Source: Pararhodobacter aggregans
GTDB taxonomy: Bacteria > Pseudomonadota > Alphaproteobacteria > Rhodobacterales > Rhodobacteraceae
Length of the DNA: 64,000 bases
Assembly (NCBI RefSeq): GCF_003075525.1
Contig: NZ_QDDR01000007.1
Location: forward strand, 186,001-250,000
Direction of reading: 5' to 3'
Of this stretch, positions 1 to 8,526 are shown one piece after another. A program made the translations under genes and the position numbers. Numbering within the stretch: the stretch's first letter is position 1; the number at the start of each line of letters is the position of its first letter. The notes beneath the pieces were generated by a model. That model had not been told where the DNA came from and searched no databases. It saw only the letters and a list, made by a program, of their open reading frames with translations.

Positions 1-624
1 ACCCGAGGCGCGGATCTGGGCGATCTCGGCGGCGAAATCGGTCTGGCCCAGCTGGGTATAGACCTCGCCGGCCAGCGTGCCCTGGAAATAGCGCTTGAAG
101 CCGGTCAGCGCATCGACCCCGGCCGGGTAGTTCGGCGCCATGATGAAGGCGTTCTGATAGCCCAGCGTGTTGGCGTATTGACCGGCCGCCTCGTGCATCG
201 TGTCGTTCTGGTAGGCGGCGTTGAAATAATTCGGCGTGCAGCCCGCGCCGGCCAGCGCCGAAGGCCCGGCGTTGGGCGAGACATAGATCACGTCCTGCGC
301 CGTGACGGCGGGCACCACGGCCATGGCGAGGTTCGACCAGATGATCCCGGTCAGGATCTGCGCGCCTTCGGACTGGATCATCCGGTCGGCGATCTGCACC
401 GCGTTCTCGGGGCGCTGGCCGTCATCCTCGACCACCAGATGGATCGCGTCCGACCCGGCCATCTGCAGCGCCAGCTCGAAAGCGTCGCGCACATCGACGC
501 CCAGCCCGGCACCGCCCCCCGAGAGCGTGGTAATCAGGCCCACGGTGACCGGGTCGGCCTGGGCCACGCCCGCGCCCAGCGCCAGCACCGACGCGCAGGC
601 CAGCGCATTCTTGCGAAACTTCAT
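1..624 (-). CDS. ABC transporter periplasmic binding protein, branched-chain amino acid type (partial)
   Basis: The gene runs off the left edge, so only the first 208 residues are visible. It opens with a Sec signal peptide (MKFRKNALACASVLALG, cleavage near AQA-DP) and continues as a Peripla_BP_6 / LivJ-like binding protein: VTVGLITTLSGGGAGLGVDV, then a VVEDDGQRPENAV stretch and VIYVSPNAGPSALAGAGC. This family binds amino acids, amides, urea or aromatic acids in the periplasm and delivers them to a LivHMFG-type permease. The permease genes would lie off the window, so the substrate cannot be assigned. The start is the only plausible one, just before the signal peptide. Confidence 0.85.
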   Translation of the reverse strand, partial: MKFRKNALACASVLALGAGVAQADPVTVGLITTLSGGGAGLGVDVRDAFELALQMAGSDAIHLVVEDDGQRPENAVQIADRMIQSEGAQILTGIIWSNLAMAVVPAVTAQDVIYVSPNAGPSALAGAGCTPNYFNAAYQNDTMHEAAGQYANTLGYQNAFIMAPNYPAGVDALTGFKRYFQGTLAGEVYTQLGQTDFAAEIAQIRASG

Positions 625-810
625 ATCGACAACTCCCTGTGTGTTGGCGGCCGTTCTGCGCGGCCTGATAGAGCGAGACTACCGGTCAGACCGCATTCCG
701 CAAGCATTATTTTAAGCCTAAAACACCTTGCGGGAGGGGGGAGTGGTCAGGCCGAGGCAGTGGGCGGGCTTGTCGCGGGAAGCGACAGCCGGTGCGCATG
801 TCGGAGGCAG

Positions 811-846
811 AAAAGAAAACGGGCTCGACGATCACTCGCCAAGCCC
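811..846 (-). terminator. Rho-independent terminator of the tRNA-Ala gene
   Basis: Read on the minus strand, an 11-bp stem (GGGCTTGGCGA with TCGTCGAGCCC, two G-U pairs) closed by a GTGA loop is followed at once by a T-rich run (GTTTTCTTTT). It lies 12 bases past the CCA end of the tRNA gene, a classical intrinsic terminator position. Confidence 0.82.
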
Positions 847-857
847 TTGAATTCTTT

Positions 858-933
<76 letters not shown>

Positions 934-966
934 ACCGAGGTGCCGCCGTTCCCGGCTGCGAGGCGG

Positions 967-995
967 GGTTTAGGGCCTGCCGAGAGAGAGATCAA
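967..995 (-). promoter_or_regulatory. Probable sigma-70-type promoter for tRNA-Ala
   Basis: On the minus strand TTGATC (995-990) and TAAACC (972-967) are separated by exactly 17 bases and lie about 35 bases upstream of the mature tRNA 5' end. The -35 is close to consensus. The -10 is weak, as is common in alphaproteobacteria. Confidence 0.45.
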
Positions 996-1120
996 GGGGA
1001 AAAATACATGCGCTCGCGAAAGCCTGAAAACACCGCCGCCCGGCACCCCCCGTGGCCATGGAAAAGGGGCGGACACCCATGGCGCCCGCCCCCGACCAGC
1101 CCGTTGCGGGGCCGCGAATC

Positions 1121-1453
1121 TCAGCTTTCGTCGTCGCCTTCGCCGGCGACGTCGCCGAGTTCGTCGAACGACACGGTATCGTCGTCCTCGTCCTCGAGCA
1201 GTTCGTCATCCGCATCCACCGCGACATCATCGTCATCGTCCAGAAGCACGTCATCCGTGTCCAGATCGGCGGTAGCCTTGACCTTCGCCTTGGCCGTTTC
1301 GGCAGCCATGGAGACCGAACCCTTGCGGCCGGGCAGGTCGATCGGCACGACCTCGCCGGTGTAGGGGCTGATCACCGGGGTCTTGTTCAGGTCGTAGAAA
1401 CGCTTGCCGGTCGTCGGGCACAGGCGCTTCACACCCCATTCTTCCTTGGGCAT
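1121..1453 (-). CDS. FYDLN acid-domain protein (TIGR02300 family)
   Basis: A 110-residue cytoplasmic protein in two parts. The basic N-terminal part (about 1-50) carries the family signature CPTTGKRFYDLNKTPV and an SPYTG motif. The C-terminal half is extremely acidic, with long runs of Asp and Glu. The family is typical of alphaproteobacteria and its function is unknown. One cysteine pattern recalls a zinc ribbon but only a single Cys is present, so metal binding is doubtful. The start ATG is preceded by GGAAGG. A longer upstream frame exists but reads through the neighbouring divergent gene and is rejected. Confidence 0.88.
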   Translation of the reverse strand: MPKEEWGVKRLCPTTGKRFYDLNKTPVISPYTGEVVPIDLPGRKGSVSMAAETAKAKVKATADLDTDDVLLDDDDDVAVDADDELLEDEDDDTVSFDELGDVAGEGDDES

Positions 1454-1506
1454 AGACGGTCCTTCCCATGCTTGGATCGACGCCCGTTGCCATAGTTGGA
1501 TTGCCT

Positions 1507-1512
1507 TGTCAA
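1507..1512 (-). promoter_or_regulatory. Possible -35 element of the FYDLN gene
   Basis: A consensus TTGACA lies on the minus strand about 54 bases upstream of the start codon, in the gap between two divergent genes. No convincing -10 is seen at 16-18 bases, so this is only suggestive. Confidence 0.3.
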
Positions 1513-1555
1513 AGCCTTTCCTGTTTGGTGTCGCCGACCCCGCCGAGGCCCGCCG

Positions 1556-2269
1556 ATGACAAAAGACCCCGAGACGATCTCCCTGCCCGGCCCCATGCCC
1601 GGCGATCCGCCCCTTGCCGTCCGGCTCCGCCGCTCGGCCCGGGCGCGGCGCGTCTCGCTCAAGGTGTCGCGGCTGGACGGGGCGGTGACGCTGACCCTGC
1701 CCGCCCGCGCCCCCCTGCGCGGCGCGCTCGCCTTTCTGGAGGAGCGGCGCGACTGGCTTTCGGCGGCGGTGGCGGGGCTGGAGGGGCCGCTGGCGGTGGC
1801 GCCGGGCCTCGTGCTGCCGGTCGAGGGGCAGGGCCTGACCCTGACCACCGCCCCGGTCCGCGCGGCCCGGATCGAGGGCGACGCGCTGCTGGTGCCCGCC
1901 GGGCGGCCCGCGGCGGCGGCGCTGGCCTTCCTCAAGCTCCGCGCGCGGGACCGGCTGGCGCAGCAGGTGGCGCGGCACAGCGCGGCACTGGGGCGCCCGG
2001 CGGGCAAGCTCACGTTGCGCGACACGCGCTCGCGCTGGGGATCCTGCACCGCCTCGGGCGATCTGATGTTCAACTGGCGCCTGATTCTGGCGCCGCCGCC
2101 GATCCTCGATTACGTCGCGGCGCATGAGGTGGCGCATCTGGCGCAGATGAACCATTCGCCCGCCTTCTGGGCCGAGGTGGCGCGGCTTTTCCCCGCCCAT
2201 CGCGAGGCGCGGCGCTGGCTGAAGGCCGAAGGCGCGGCGCTGCACCGCTATCGCTTCGCCCCGGCTTGA
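1556..2269 (+). CDS. YgjP-type (DUF45) M48-like zinc metallopeptidase
   Basis: A 237-residue soluble protein of the SprT/YgjP metalloprotease group. The catalytic zinc site is HEVAHLAQMNHSPAFW (about residues 189-204), where HExxH is followed by the third His seen in this family. The RDTRSRWGSC motif upstream of the site is also diagnostic. The ATG is preceded by GAGG at 9 bases; an upstream in-frame start at 1496 would add 20 residues unlike the family. The gene is divergent from the FYDLN gene and followed by a gntR gene in the same direction. The physiological substrate is unknown. Confidence 0.88.
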   Translation: MTKDPETISLPGPMPGDPPLAVRLRRSARARRVSLKVSRLDGAVTLTLPARAPLRGALAFLEERRDWLSAAVAGLEGPLAVAPGLVLPVEGQGLTLTTAPVRAARIEGDALLVPAGRPAAAALAFLKLRARDRLAQQVARHSAALGRPAGKLTLRDTRSRWGSCTASGDLMFNWRLILAPPPILDYVAAHEVAHLAQMNHSPAFWAEVARLFPAHREARRWLKAEGAALHRYRFAPA

Positions 2270-2300
2270 GTCGCCGCCGCTTTTGTGATCACGCTGCGCC

Positions 2301-2954
2301 ATGTCTACCACGCGCCCCCTGCCGGACCCTTCGACCCTGTCGGCGCATGATCGCGTCTACCGGACCCTGCGCACGCAGGTCATGCACGGCGAGCTGCCGC
2401 CCGGCCATGCCCTGACCCTGCGCGGCATCGCCCGGGAATTCGGCGTCTCGATGACGCCCGCGCGCGAATCGATCCAGCGGCTGGTGGCCGAGGGGGCGCT
2501 GACCATGTCCGCCTCGGGCCGGGTGCAGACGCCGGAACTGGGCAACGAGCGGATCGAGGAGCTGGCCTCGATCCGGGCGCTGCTGGAGCCCGAGCTGGGG
2601 TCGCGCGCCCTGCCCCGCGCCCATTCGGCGCTGATCGACCGGATGGAGGCGATCAACGCCGCCAATACCGATGCGGTGGTCCGGCAGGATGCGGTGACCT
2701 ATGTGCGCACCAATCTGGAATTCCACCGCACGCTCTATCTGCGGGCCCAATCCCCGGCGATGCTGGCCATGGTCGAGACGATCTGGCTGCAGCTGGGCCC
2801 GACGATGCGGGCGCTTTACGGCCGCCTGCGCCGCAACACGCCGCCGCCGCATCACCGGATGATTATCGCCGCGCTGAAGGCGGGGGACGAGCCCGGGCTG
2901 AGGCTGGCGATCCGTACCGATGTCACGCAAGGGCTCAGGCATCTCACGCAATAA
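2301..2954 (+). CDS. GntR-family (FadR/FCD subfamily) transcriptional regulator
   Basis: A 217-residue regulator. The N-terminal winged helix (about 15-80) contains LRGIAREFGVSMTPARESIQ, and the all-helical C-terminal FCD ligand domain (about 90-210) has the ELASIRALLEPELGSRAL start and metal-ligand-type His residues (NLEFHRTLY, HHRMI). Ligands of this subfamily are usually small carboxylic acids. A palindrome GTGATCAC at 2285-2292 lies 9 bases before the start codon and could be an autoregulatory site. No catabolic partner is adjacent: the downstream gene encodes a secreted peptidase, so the target is unknown. Confidence 0.85.
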   Translation: MSTTRPLPDPSTLSAHDRVYRTLRTQVMHGELPPGHALTLRGIAREFGVSMTPARESIQRLVAEGALTMSASGRVQTPELGNERIEELASIRALLEPELGSRALPRAHSALIDRMEAINAANTDAVVRQDAVTYVRTNLEFHRTLYLRAQSPAMLAMVETIWLQLGPTMRALYGRLRRNTPPPHHRMIIAALKAGDEPGLRLAIRTDVTQGLRHLTQ

Positions 2955-3012
2955 TCGGTGAGCAGGCACCGAGCCTGTAGACAGCCCGCCCCGCGCGTTG
3001 AAAAATGCCCTC

Positions 3013-4107
3013 ATGCTGGCGCGTCTGATCCTCCTCCTGACCCTTCTCGCCGCCGCGCCTGCCGCGGCCTGGACCGATGACGTGCGCTGCGTGCAAGAGC
3101 AGCTGGTCCAGGCGGGGCAGGACCCCGGCCCCGTCGATGGCGTGGTCGGGCCGCGCACCCTGGCCGCGCTGCGAACGGTCGCGGCGCAGGAGGGGGTGAC
3201 AAGCGGCCATGCGCTGACCTCGGACACGGCGACAACCTGGTGCCGCAGGCTGGGTCAGGCGGATCCGGCGCTCCGGGCCTACTGGCCCTCGGCGACCAAT
3301 GCGGTGGTGGTGCAGACCGGGGCCGGGGTCGATCCGGTGCTGGCGCGGCTGATTCGCGTGCGCCTTCCCGAACTGCACCAGGAGGTCGCGGCGCTGCTGG
3401 GCGTCGAACTTTCGGGCACCGACCGGGTCTTCGTCGGCGCCGGGATCGACGAATTGCGGCAGATGATCACCGGCGACAGGCAGCACCGGCCGATCGCCAA
3501 TCTGGACGCCGTGCTCGAGGATCACTGCAACCCCAGCGGCCGCATCGGCGCCTTTGCCACGCCCGGGGTGATGGTGATCTGCCTGCGTCCGAACACCCGG
3601 CTGCTGACCGATCTGGCCTATAGCACCCTGGTTTTCGTGCTGACCCATGAGGCGACGCATCTGGTGCAGTTCCAGCTGACCGGCCTGCCGGGCTCGGGCA
3701 CCGCGGCCGACGGGCGGGTGCGTTTCGAGGGGCCGATGTGGCTGCTCGAAGGGCTGGCCGATGTGGTGGGCCATGCGCTGGGTGACCGGCTGGACCCGCT
3801 GGAGATCCGCGAACTGGGTGCGCGGCGCTATGCCGGGCGCAGCGTGCCCAGCCTGACGCGCCTGCAGACCCGTTCGGACCTGCTGTCGCGGCAGGACGAT
3901 GTCTATCAGGCCGGGATGTGGGCCGCCTCGATGCTGATCGAGCGGGCGGGCTTTTCCGGCGCCGGGCGGCTGTTTTCGCTGATGGGCGAGGGGCAACCCT
4001 TCCCCGATGCTTTCGCCCAGGTCTATGGCCGCAGCCTTGACACCTTCTACGCGGGCTTCACGGCCGAGGCCGGGCCCGGGCAGCCCCCGCGCCCGGTCAA
4101 GGGGTGA
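3013..4107 (+). CDS. Secreted zinc peptidase-like protein with N-terminal peptidoglycan-binding-like repeat
   Basis: A signal peptide (MLARLILLLTLLAAAPAAA) is followed by a region like a PG_binding_1 repeat (VRCVQEQLVQAGQDPGPVDG, then VVGPRTLAALR). The C-terminal half carries FVLTHEATHLVQFQ and, about 40 residues later, WLLEGLAD, the HExxH...E arrangement of gluzincin peptidases. It is therefore probably a periplasmic metallohydrolase acting on or near the cell wall. The ATG at 3013 is preferred; a TTG at 2998 is in frame and would add five residues. The gene converges with ugpC, with three bases between stops. The exact family is not recognised. Confidence 0.75.
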   Translation: MLARLILLLTLLAAAPAAAWTDDVRCVQEQLVQAGQDPGPVDGVVGPRTLAALRTVAAQEGVTSGHALTSDTATTWCRRLGQADPALRAYWPSATNAVVVQTGAGVDPVLARLIRVRLPELHQEVAALLGVELSGTDRVFVGAGIDELRQMITGDRQHRPIANLDAVLEDHCNPSGRIGAFATPGVMVICLRPNTRLLTDLAYSTLVFVLTHEATHLVQFQLTGLPGSGTAADGRVRFEGPMWLLEGLADVVGHALGDRLDPLEIRELGARRYAGRSVPSLTRLQTRSDLLSRQDDVYQAGMWAASMLIERAGFSGAGRLFSLMGEGQPFPDAFAQVYGRSLDTFYAGFTAEAGPGQPPRPVKG

Positions 4108-4110
4108 GCC

Positions 4111-5157
4111 TCAGCCGGTCCGCTTGCCGCTGGCGCTGTTGAACGGGTGCAGCGCCTCCAGCGGTGCGTGCAGCACCACCGCCGCGCCTTCGGCCACCTC
4201 GGGCAGGCCCGGCACGCGGACGGTGATCGGCTGTGCATTGCCGTCGAGGGTCACGTAGATATGGCTTTCGGCCCCGGCGGGCTCCAGCAGCGCCACCGTG
4301 CCCCGCAGCGCCATCGCCGGACTCTCGCCGGGGGTCAGCGACAGATCGTCCGGCCGCACCCCCACCAGATCGGTGCCGGCGGGCAGCGCGGGCGGCGCGG
4401 CGCCCCGGTCGCGCAGATAGGCCATGTCGATCATGTTCATGGCGGGCGAACCGATGAAGCCCGCGACAAAGACCGTCCCCGGCCGCCGGTACAGCTCCAT
4501 CGGCGTGCCGACCTGTTCGATCTGCCCGCCATTCAGCACCACCAGCCGGTCGGCCAGCGTCAGCGCCTCCAGCTGGTCGTGGGTGACGTAAAGGGACGTC
4601 GTGCCCAGCCGCTTCTGCAACTGCCGGATCTCGACCCGCATCTGCACGCGCAGCTTGGCGTCGAGGTTCGAGAGCGGCTCGTCGAACAGGAACGCCGCCG
4701 GTTCACGCACCAGCGCCCGCCCCATGGCCACCCGCTGCCGCTGCCCGCCCGACAGGGCGCGCGGCTTGCGGTCGAGGTAATCGGCGATCTGCAGCATGCC
4801 CGCGGCTTCCTGCACCCTCCGGTCGATCTCGGGCTTCGGCACGCCCTTGTTCCTGAGCCCATAGGCCAGATTGTTGTAGACCGTCATATGCGGGTAAAGC
4901 GCGTAGTTCTGGAACACCATGGCGATGTCGCGGTCGGCGGGTTCAAGCTGGTTCACCACCCGCTCGCCGATGGTCAGCGTGCCGCCGGTGATCGTCTCCA
5001 GCCCCGCCACCATGCGCAAGAGCGTGGACTTGCCGCAGCCCGAGGGGCCGACGAGCACGATCATCTCGCCATCGGCGATGTCCAGGCTGATGCCGGTGAC
5101 GGCCTTGACGCCGCCGGGATAGACCTTGTGCAGGTCGTCCATCACGATGCGGGCCAT
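4111..5157 (-). CDS. ugpC: sn-glycerol-3-phosphate ABC transporter ATPase UgpC
   Basis: The 348-residue ATPase has Walker [10 protein letters not shown], signature [15 protein letters not shown], Walker [12 protein letters not shown] and the switch His in [12 protein letters not shown]. These are followed by the C-terminal OB-fold (TOBE) domain of the MalK/UgpC group. It energises import through UgpAE. The start codon sits 2 bases beyond the ugpE stop, with GGAG inside the ugpE end. It is the last gene of ugpBAEC. Confidence 0.93.
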   Translation of the reverse strand: MARIVMDDLHKVYPGGVKAVTGISLDIADGEMIVLVGPSGCGKSTLLRMVAGLETITGGTLTIGERVVNQLEPADRDIAMVFQNYALYPHMTVYNNLAYGLRNKGVPKPEIDRRVQEAAGMLQIADYLDRKPRALSGGQRQRVAMGRALVREPAAFLFDEPLSNLDAKLRVQMRVEIRQLQKRLGTTSLYVTHDQLEALTLADRLVVLNGGQIEQVGTPMELYRRPGTVFVAGFIGSPAMNMIDMAYLRDRGAAPPALPAGTDLVGVRPDDLSLTPGESPAMALRGTVALLEPAGAESHIYVTLDGNAQPITVRVPGLPEVAEGAAVVLHAPLEALHPFNSASGKRTG

Positions 5158-5159
5158 CG

Positions 5160-6008
5160 TTATTTCTCCGTCTCGACCAGGCCCTTCACGAAGAGCCGTT
5201 GCATGAAAAGAATGACCAGGATCGGCGGCAGCGCGGCCATCACCACGGTCGCCATCACCAGATGCCAAAGGGGCTCGCTGTCGCCGCCGGTGACCATGCG
5301 CTGGATGCCCATGACCACGGTGTAATACCGCTCGTCATTGGTCACCAGCAGCGGCCAGAGGTACTGGTTCCAGCCATAGATGAACATGATGACGAACATC
5401 GCCGCGATATTGGTGATGCTGAGCGGCAGCAGGATGTCCTTGAAGAACTTCATCGGCCCGGCGCCGTCGACCCGCGCCGCTTCCAGCATCTCCTCGGGCA
5501 CGGTCATGAAGAACTGCCGGAAGAGGAAGGTCGCGGTGGCCGAGGCGATCAGCGGGATGGAAAGCCCGGCGTAGCTGTTCAGCAGCCCCAGATTGGCCAC
5601 CACGGCATAGGTCGGCACGATCCGAACCTCGACCGGCAGCATCAGGGTCAGGAAGATGACCCAGAAGAAGAAGATGCGGAACCGGAAGCGGAAATAGACG
5701 ATGGCGAAGGCCGAGAGCAGCGAGATGGCGATCTTGCCGACCGCGATCATCATCGCCATGACGAAGCTGTTCCACAGCATGAGCCCGATGGGCGGGGCCC
5801 CGGCCTGGGCGCGGCCCTCGAAGATCACCGTGCGGTAATTCTCGATCGCGTGGCTGCCGGGCAGCAGCGGCATGACGCCCTGCAGGAAGGTCCCCGGCGC
5901 ATGGGTCGAGGCGATCACCGCGACATAGACCGGGAAGACCACGGCGGCGACGCCGAGGATCAGGATGAGATGGGCAAGCAGGCTGCCGAAACGGTCGTTC
6001 TCTACCAT
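5160..6008 (-). CDS. ugpE: sn-glycerol-3-phosphate ABC transporter permease UgpE
   Basis: A 282-residue inner-membrane protein with about six transmembrane helices and the MalG-type EAA loop ([20 protein letters not shown]) that contacts the ATPase. It ends with the short tail typical of this class. It lies 10 bases after ugpA and directly before ugpC in ugpB-A-E-C order. Confidence 0.93.
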   Translation of the reverse strand: MVENDRFGSLLAHLILILGVAAVVFPVYVAVIASTHAPGTFLQGVMPLLPGSHAIENYRTVIFEGRAQAGAPPIGLMLWNSFVMAMMIAVGKIAISLLSAFAIVYFRFRFRIFFFWVIFLTLMLPVEVRIVPTYAVVANLGLLNSYAGLSIPLIASATATFLFRQFFMTVPEEMLEAARVDGAGPMKFFKDILLPLSITNIAAMFVIMFIYGWNQYLWPLLVTNDERYYTVVMGIQRMVTGGDSEPLWHLVMATVVMAALPPILVILFMQRLFVKGLVETEK

Positions 6009-6018
6009 GGCATGCCCC

Positions 6019-6903
6019 TCAATAATTCACGCGCCGCTCGATGAAGCGGAACTGGACCACGGTCAGCACCACGACGATGCCCATCAGCACCACCGATTGC
6101 GCCGCCGAGGCGCCGAGGTTGCCGTTGACGAAGCCGTCGCGGAAAACGTTGTAGACAAGGATGTTGGTGGCCTGCGCCGGTCCGCCCTCGGTCGTGGCAT
6201 GGATCACGCCGAACGTGTCGAACATGGCATAGACCACGTTCACCACCATCAGGAAGAAGGTGGTGGGCGACAGCAGCGGGAAGACGATGGTCCAGAACCG
6301 CTTGGTGCGGCCGGCACCGTCGATGGCCGCGGCCTCGAGCAGGCTTTGCGGGATCGATTGCAGCCCGGCCAGAAAGAACAGGAAATTGTAGCTGATCTGC
6401 TTCCAGGCGGCGGCGAGGACCACCAGGATCATGGCGTCGTTGCCATCGAGCCGGTGATTCCAGTCATAGCCGAAACCCTCGAGCATATAGGGCACGATGC
6501 CGACCGAGGTGTTGAACATGAACCACCAGAGCACACCGGCGATGGCGGGCGCCACGGCATAGGGCCAGACGAGGAAGGTCGTGTACCACTCGCGCGAGCG
6601 CAGCATGCGGTTCACCATGACGGCGAAGAGCAGGGACAGCGACATCGCCAACAGCGTCGTGGAAATGGCGAAGATCGCCGTGGTCTTCATCGAGGCGAGG
6701 TAGAGCGGATTGTCGAAGAGTCGCTCGAAATTGCGAAACCACACGAAGGTGGTGCGCAGGCCGAAAGCGTCCTGGCGCAGCATGGATTGCCACAGCGCCT
6801 GGCTGGCCGGCCAGATGAAGAAAACCACCGTGATCAGCACCTGCGGCGCAAGCAGCGCATAGGGCAGCCAGCGGCTGGAAAAGGTCATGCGTTTGGTTTG
6901 CAC
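6019..6903 (-). CDS. ugpA: sn-glycerol-3-phosphate ABC transporter permease UgpA
   Basis: A 294-residue permease with six membrane spans and the EAA loop [20 protein letters not shown]. The chosen start is GTG at 6903 because a strong GGAGG lies 7 bases upstream; an ATG at 6888 (MTFSSRW) is the alternative. It follows ugpB after a 64-base gap that holds a perfect 28-base palindrome, probably separating high ugpB expression from lower permease expression. Confidence 0.92.
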   Translation of the reverse strand: MQTKRMTFSSRWLPYALLAPQVLITVVFFIWPASQALWQSMLRQDAFGLRTTFVWFRNFERLFDNPLYLASMKTTAIFAISTTLLAMSLSLLFAVMVNRMLRSREWYTTFLVWPYAVAPAIAGVLWWFMFNTSVGIVPYMLEGFGYDWNHRLDGNDAMILVVLAAAWKQISYNFLFFLAGLQSIPQSLLEAAAIDGAGRTKRFWTIVFPLLSPTTFFLMVVNVVYAMFDTFGVIHATTEGGPAQATNILVYNVFRDGFVNGNLGASAAQSVVLMGIVVVLTVVQFRFIERRVNY

Positions 6904-6921
6904 CGCTGGCCTCCGAAAGGC

Positions 6922-6949
6922 GTAGGATGGGCAATATTGCCCATCCTAC
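6922..6949. repeat. Perfect 28-base palindrome between ugpB and ugpA
   Basis: Arms of GTAGGATGGGCAAT meet without a loop and are exactly self-complementary. As RNA this would form a hairpin in the ugpB-ugpA gap, a common place for processing or attenuation signals that favour binding-protein mRNA. The GTAGG-TGGG core recurs in the palindrome cluster at 23.6-23.8 kb. Confidence 0.85.
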
Positions 6950-6967
6950 CGGTCGTTCTGGGTCAGA

Positions 6968-8290
6968 TCACTGCAGCGAGGATTCGAAGTCGCGCAGCAG
7001 CTCGTTGCCACGGCGGACCACGTTGTCAGCCGCTTGCTGGGCGGTGATCGTGCCCATCAGCATGGCTTCCATCTCTTCCGAGACGACATCGCGCACCTGC
7101 AGGTAATTGCCGAAGCGCAGGCCGCGCGAATTCTCGGTCGGCGGGTTCAGGTTCATCTGCCGGATCGACACGTCCGCGCCCGGGTTGGCCTCGTAATAGC
7201 CCTGCTCCTGGGACAGCTCATAGGCGGCCTGGGTGATCGGCAGGTAGCCGGTCGACTGGTGCCACCAGGCCTGCTGTTCCGGGGTCGAGAGGAAGGCGAA
7301 GAACTGCGCGACGCCTTCGTAATCGGCCTCGTCATGGCCCGACAGCGTCCAGAGCGTGGCGCCACCGATGATCGAGTTCTGCGGCGCACCCTCCACATCG
7401 TCGTAATAGGGCAGCATCGCATAGCCGACCTGGAAGTTGGCATTGGCCATCACGCCCGCGCGCCCGGCCGAGCTTTCCATCAGCATCGCGCATTCGGCCG
7501 AATAGAAGGTCGGGCCCGCGTCGGGGCCGTCATTGCCGCCCGCCCATTTGAAGATGCCGTTGGCCTGCCAGCGGGCGAGGTTCTCCCAGTGGCGGATCAG
7601 CGGCGCCTGCTGGTTCAGCACCAGTTCCGCGTCGAAGCCGGCGAAGCCGTTCTGCTCGGTGCCCAGCGGCAGGTTATGCAGCGCCAGGAAGTTCTCCATC
7701 TGGATCCAGGACGGCCAGCGGGTGGTGAAACCGCAGGGCGCGGCGCCCGAATCGATGATCTGCTGCGAGAATTGCTCGACCTCGGCCCAGGTGGTCGGCG
7801 CGACCTCGGGGTCGAGACCGGCCGCCGCGAACACGTCCTTGTTGTAATACAGGATCGGGGTCGAGGAGTTGAACGGGAAGGACAGCATGTTGCCATCGGG
7901 GTCGGTGTAATAGCCGACCACGGTGGGGATGTATTCCTGCGGGTCGAAATGGACGTCATGGGCGGCCATGAGTTCATAGATCGGCACGATGGCGCCTTCG
8001 GCGGCCATCATCGTGCCGGTGCCCACTTCGAAGACCTGCAGGATATGCGGCTGCTCACCGGCGCGGAAGGCGGCGATCGCGGCGTTCATCGCCTCGGAAT
8101 AGGTGCCGCGGTAGCTGGGCACGACAACGTAATCGGATTGCGAGGCGTTGAAGGTCGCCGCGGTCTCGCCGACCAGCTCGCCCAGGCGGCCGCTCATGGC
8201 GTGCCACCACTGGATTTCCGTCTGGGCCGAAGCGGCGGCAGGCGCCACGAGGGCCAGGGCCGTCGCGGCCATCAGGCTATGTTTGAACAT
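6968..8290 (-). CDS. ugpB: sn-glycerol-3-phosphate binding protein UgpB
   Basis: A 440-residue periplasmic binding protein with a Sec signal peptide (cleavage near ASA-Q). Diagnostic UgpB stretches are IQWWHAMSGRLGELV, HILQVFEVGTGTMMAAEGA, FNSSTPILYYNKDVF, NSIIGGATLW and WWHQSTGYLPIT. It captures glycerol-3-phosphate or glycerophosphodiesters as carbon and phosphate sources. The start at 8290 is chosen because GGGGGAT precedes it; an upstream in-frame start lacks support. It is the first gene of the operon, so regulation (PhoB-type in enteric relatives) would act in 8291-8470. No confident Pho box was identified. Confidence 0.94.
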   Translation of the reverse strand: MFKHSLMAATALALVAPAAASAQTEIQWWHAMSGRLGELVGETAATFNASQSDYVVVPSYRGTYSEAMNAAIAAFRAGEQPHILQVFEVGTGTMMAAEGAIVPIYELMAAHDVHFDPQEYIPTVVGYYTDPDGNMLSFPFNSSTPILYYNKDVFAAAGLDPEVAPTTWAEVEQFSQQIIDSGAAPCGFTTRWPSWIQMENFLALHNLPLGTEQNGFAGFDAELVLNQQAPLIRHWENLARWQANGIFKWAGGNDGPDAGPTFYSAECAMLMESSAGRAGVMANANFQVGYAMLPYYDDVEGAPQNSIIGGATLWTLSGHDEADYEGVAQFFAFLSTPEQQAWWHQSTGYLPITQAAYELSQEQGYYEANPGADVSIRQMNLNPPTENSRGLRFGNYLQVRDVVSEEMEAMLMGTITAQQAADNVVRRGNELLRDFESSLQ

Positions 8291-8416
8291 CAGGGATCCC
8301 CCCATTGATTGGTCTGGTTACGCGCAAGGCTGCGAAACTGCTCCCCACGGCTCCGCGGGCGCGAATTTCTGCACTTTGCTGCGATATTATTCGTTTGTGA
8401 AGAGTTCATGTCAGAA

Positions 8417-8433
8417 CGCGAAAAATTTTCGCG
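8417..8433. promoter_or_regulatory. Palindromic site upstream of ugpB
   Basis: CGCGAAAA-A-TTTTCGCG is a perfect 17-base dyad about 127 bases upstream of the ugpB start, in the only AT-rich part of the gap. It may be an operator, but nothing adjacent identifies its protein. Confidence 0.35.
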
Positions 8434-8470
8434 GCTCCGGCGGGGCGGGGCCGAGGAACCCCTCGCCGCC

Positions 8471-8508
8471 AAAACAAAAGGCGCGGCCCCCGGGGGGCCG
8501 CGCCTTTG
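8471..8508 (-). terminator. Rho-independent terminator of the polysaccharide deacetylase gene
   Basis: On the minus strand a GC-rich stem (AAAGGCGCGGCCCCC with its complement) is followed by TTTTGTTTTGG. It starts 20 bases after the stop codon at 8527. Confidence 0.85.
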
Positions 8509-8526
8509 TCAGGAATTCCGGGGCCT

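Noticed and set aside
1121-2311. FYDLN protein with a long N-terminal extension
   Set aside because: The extension is antisense to the YgjP-type metallopeptidase. The family start MPKEEWG has its own ribosome site at 1453.
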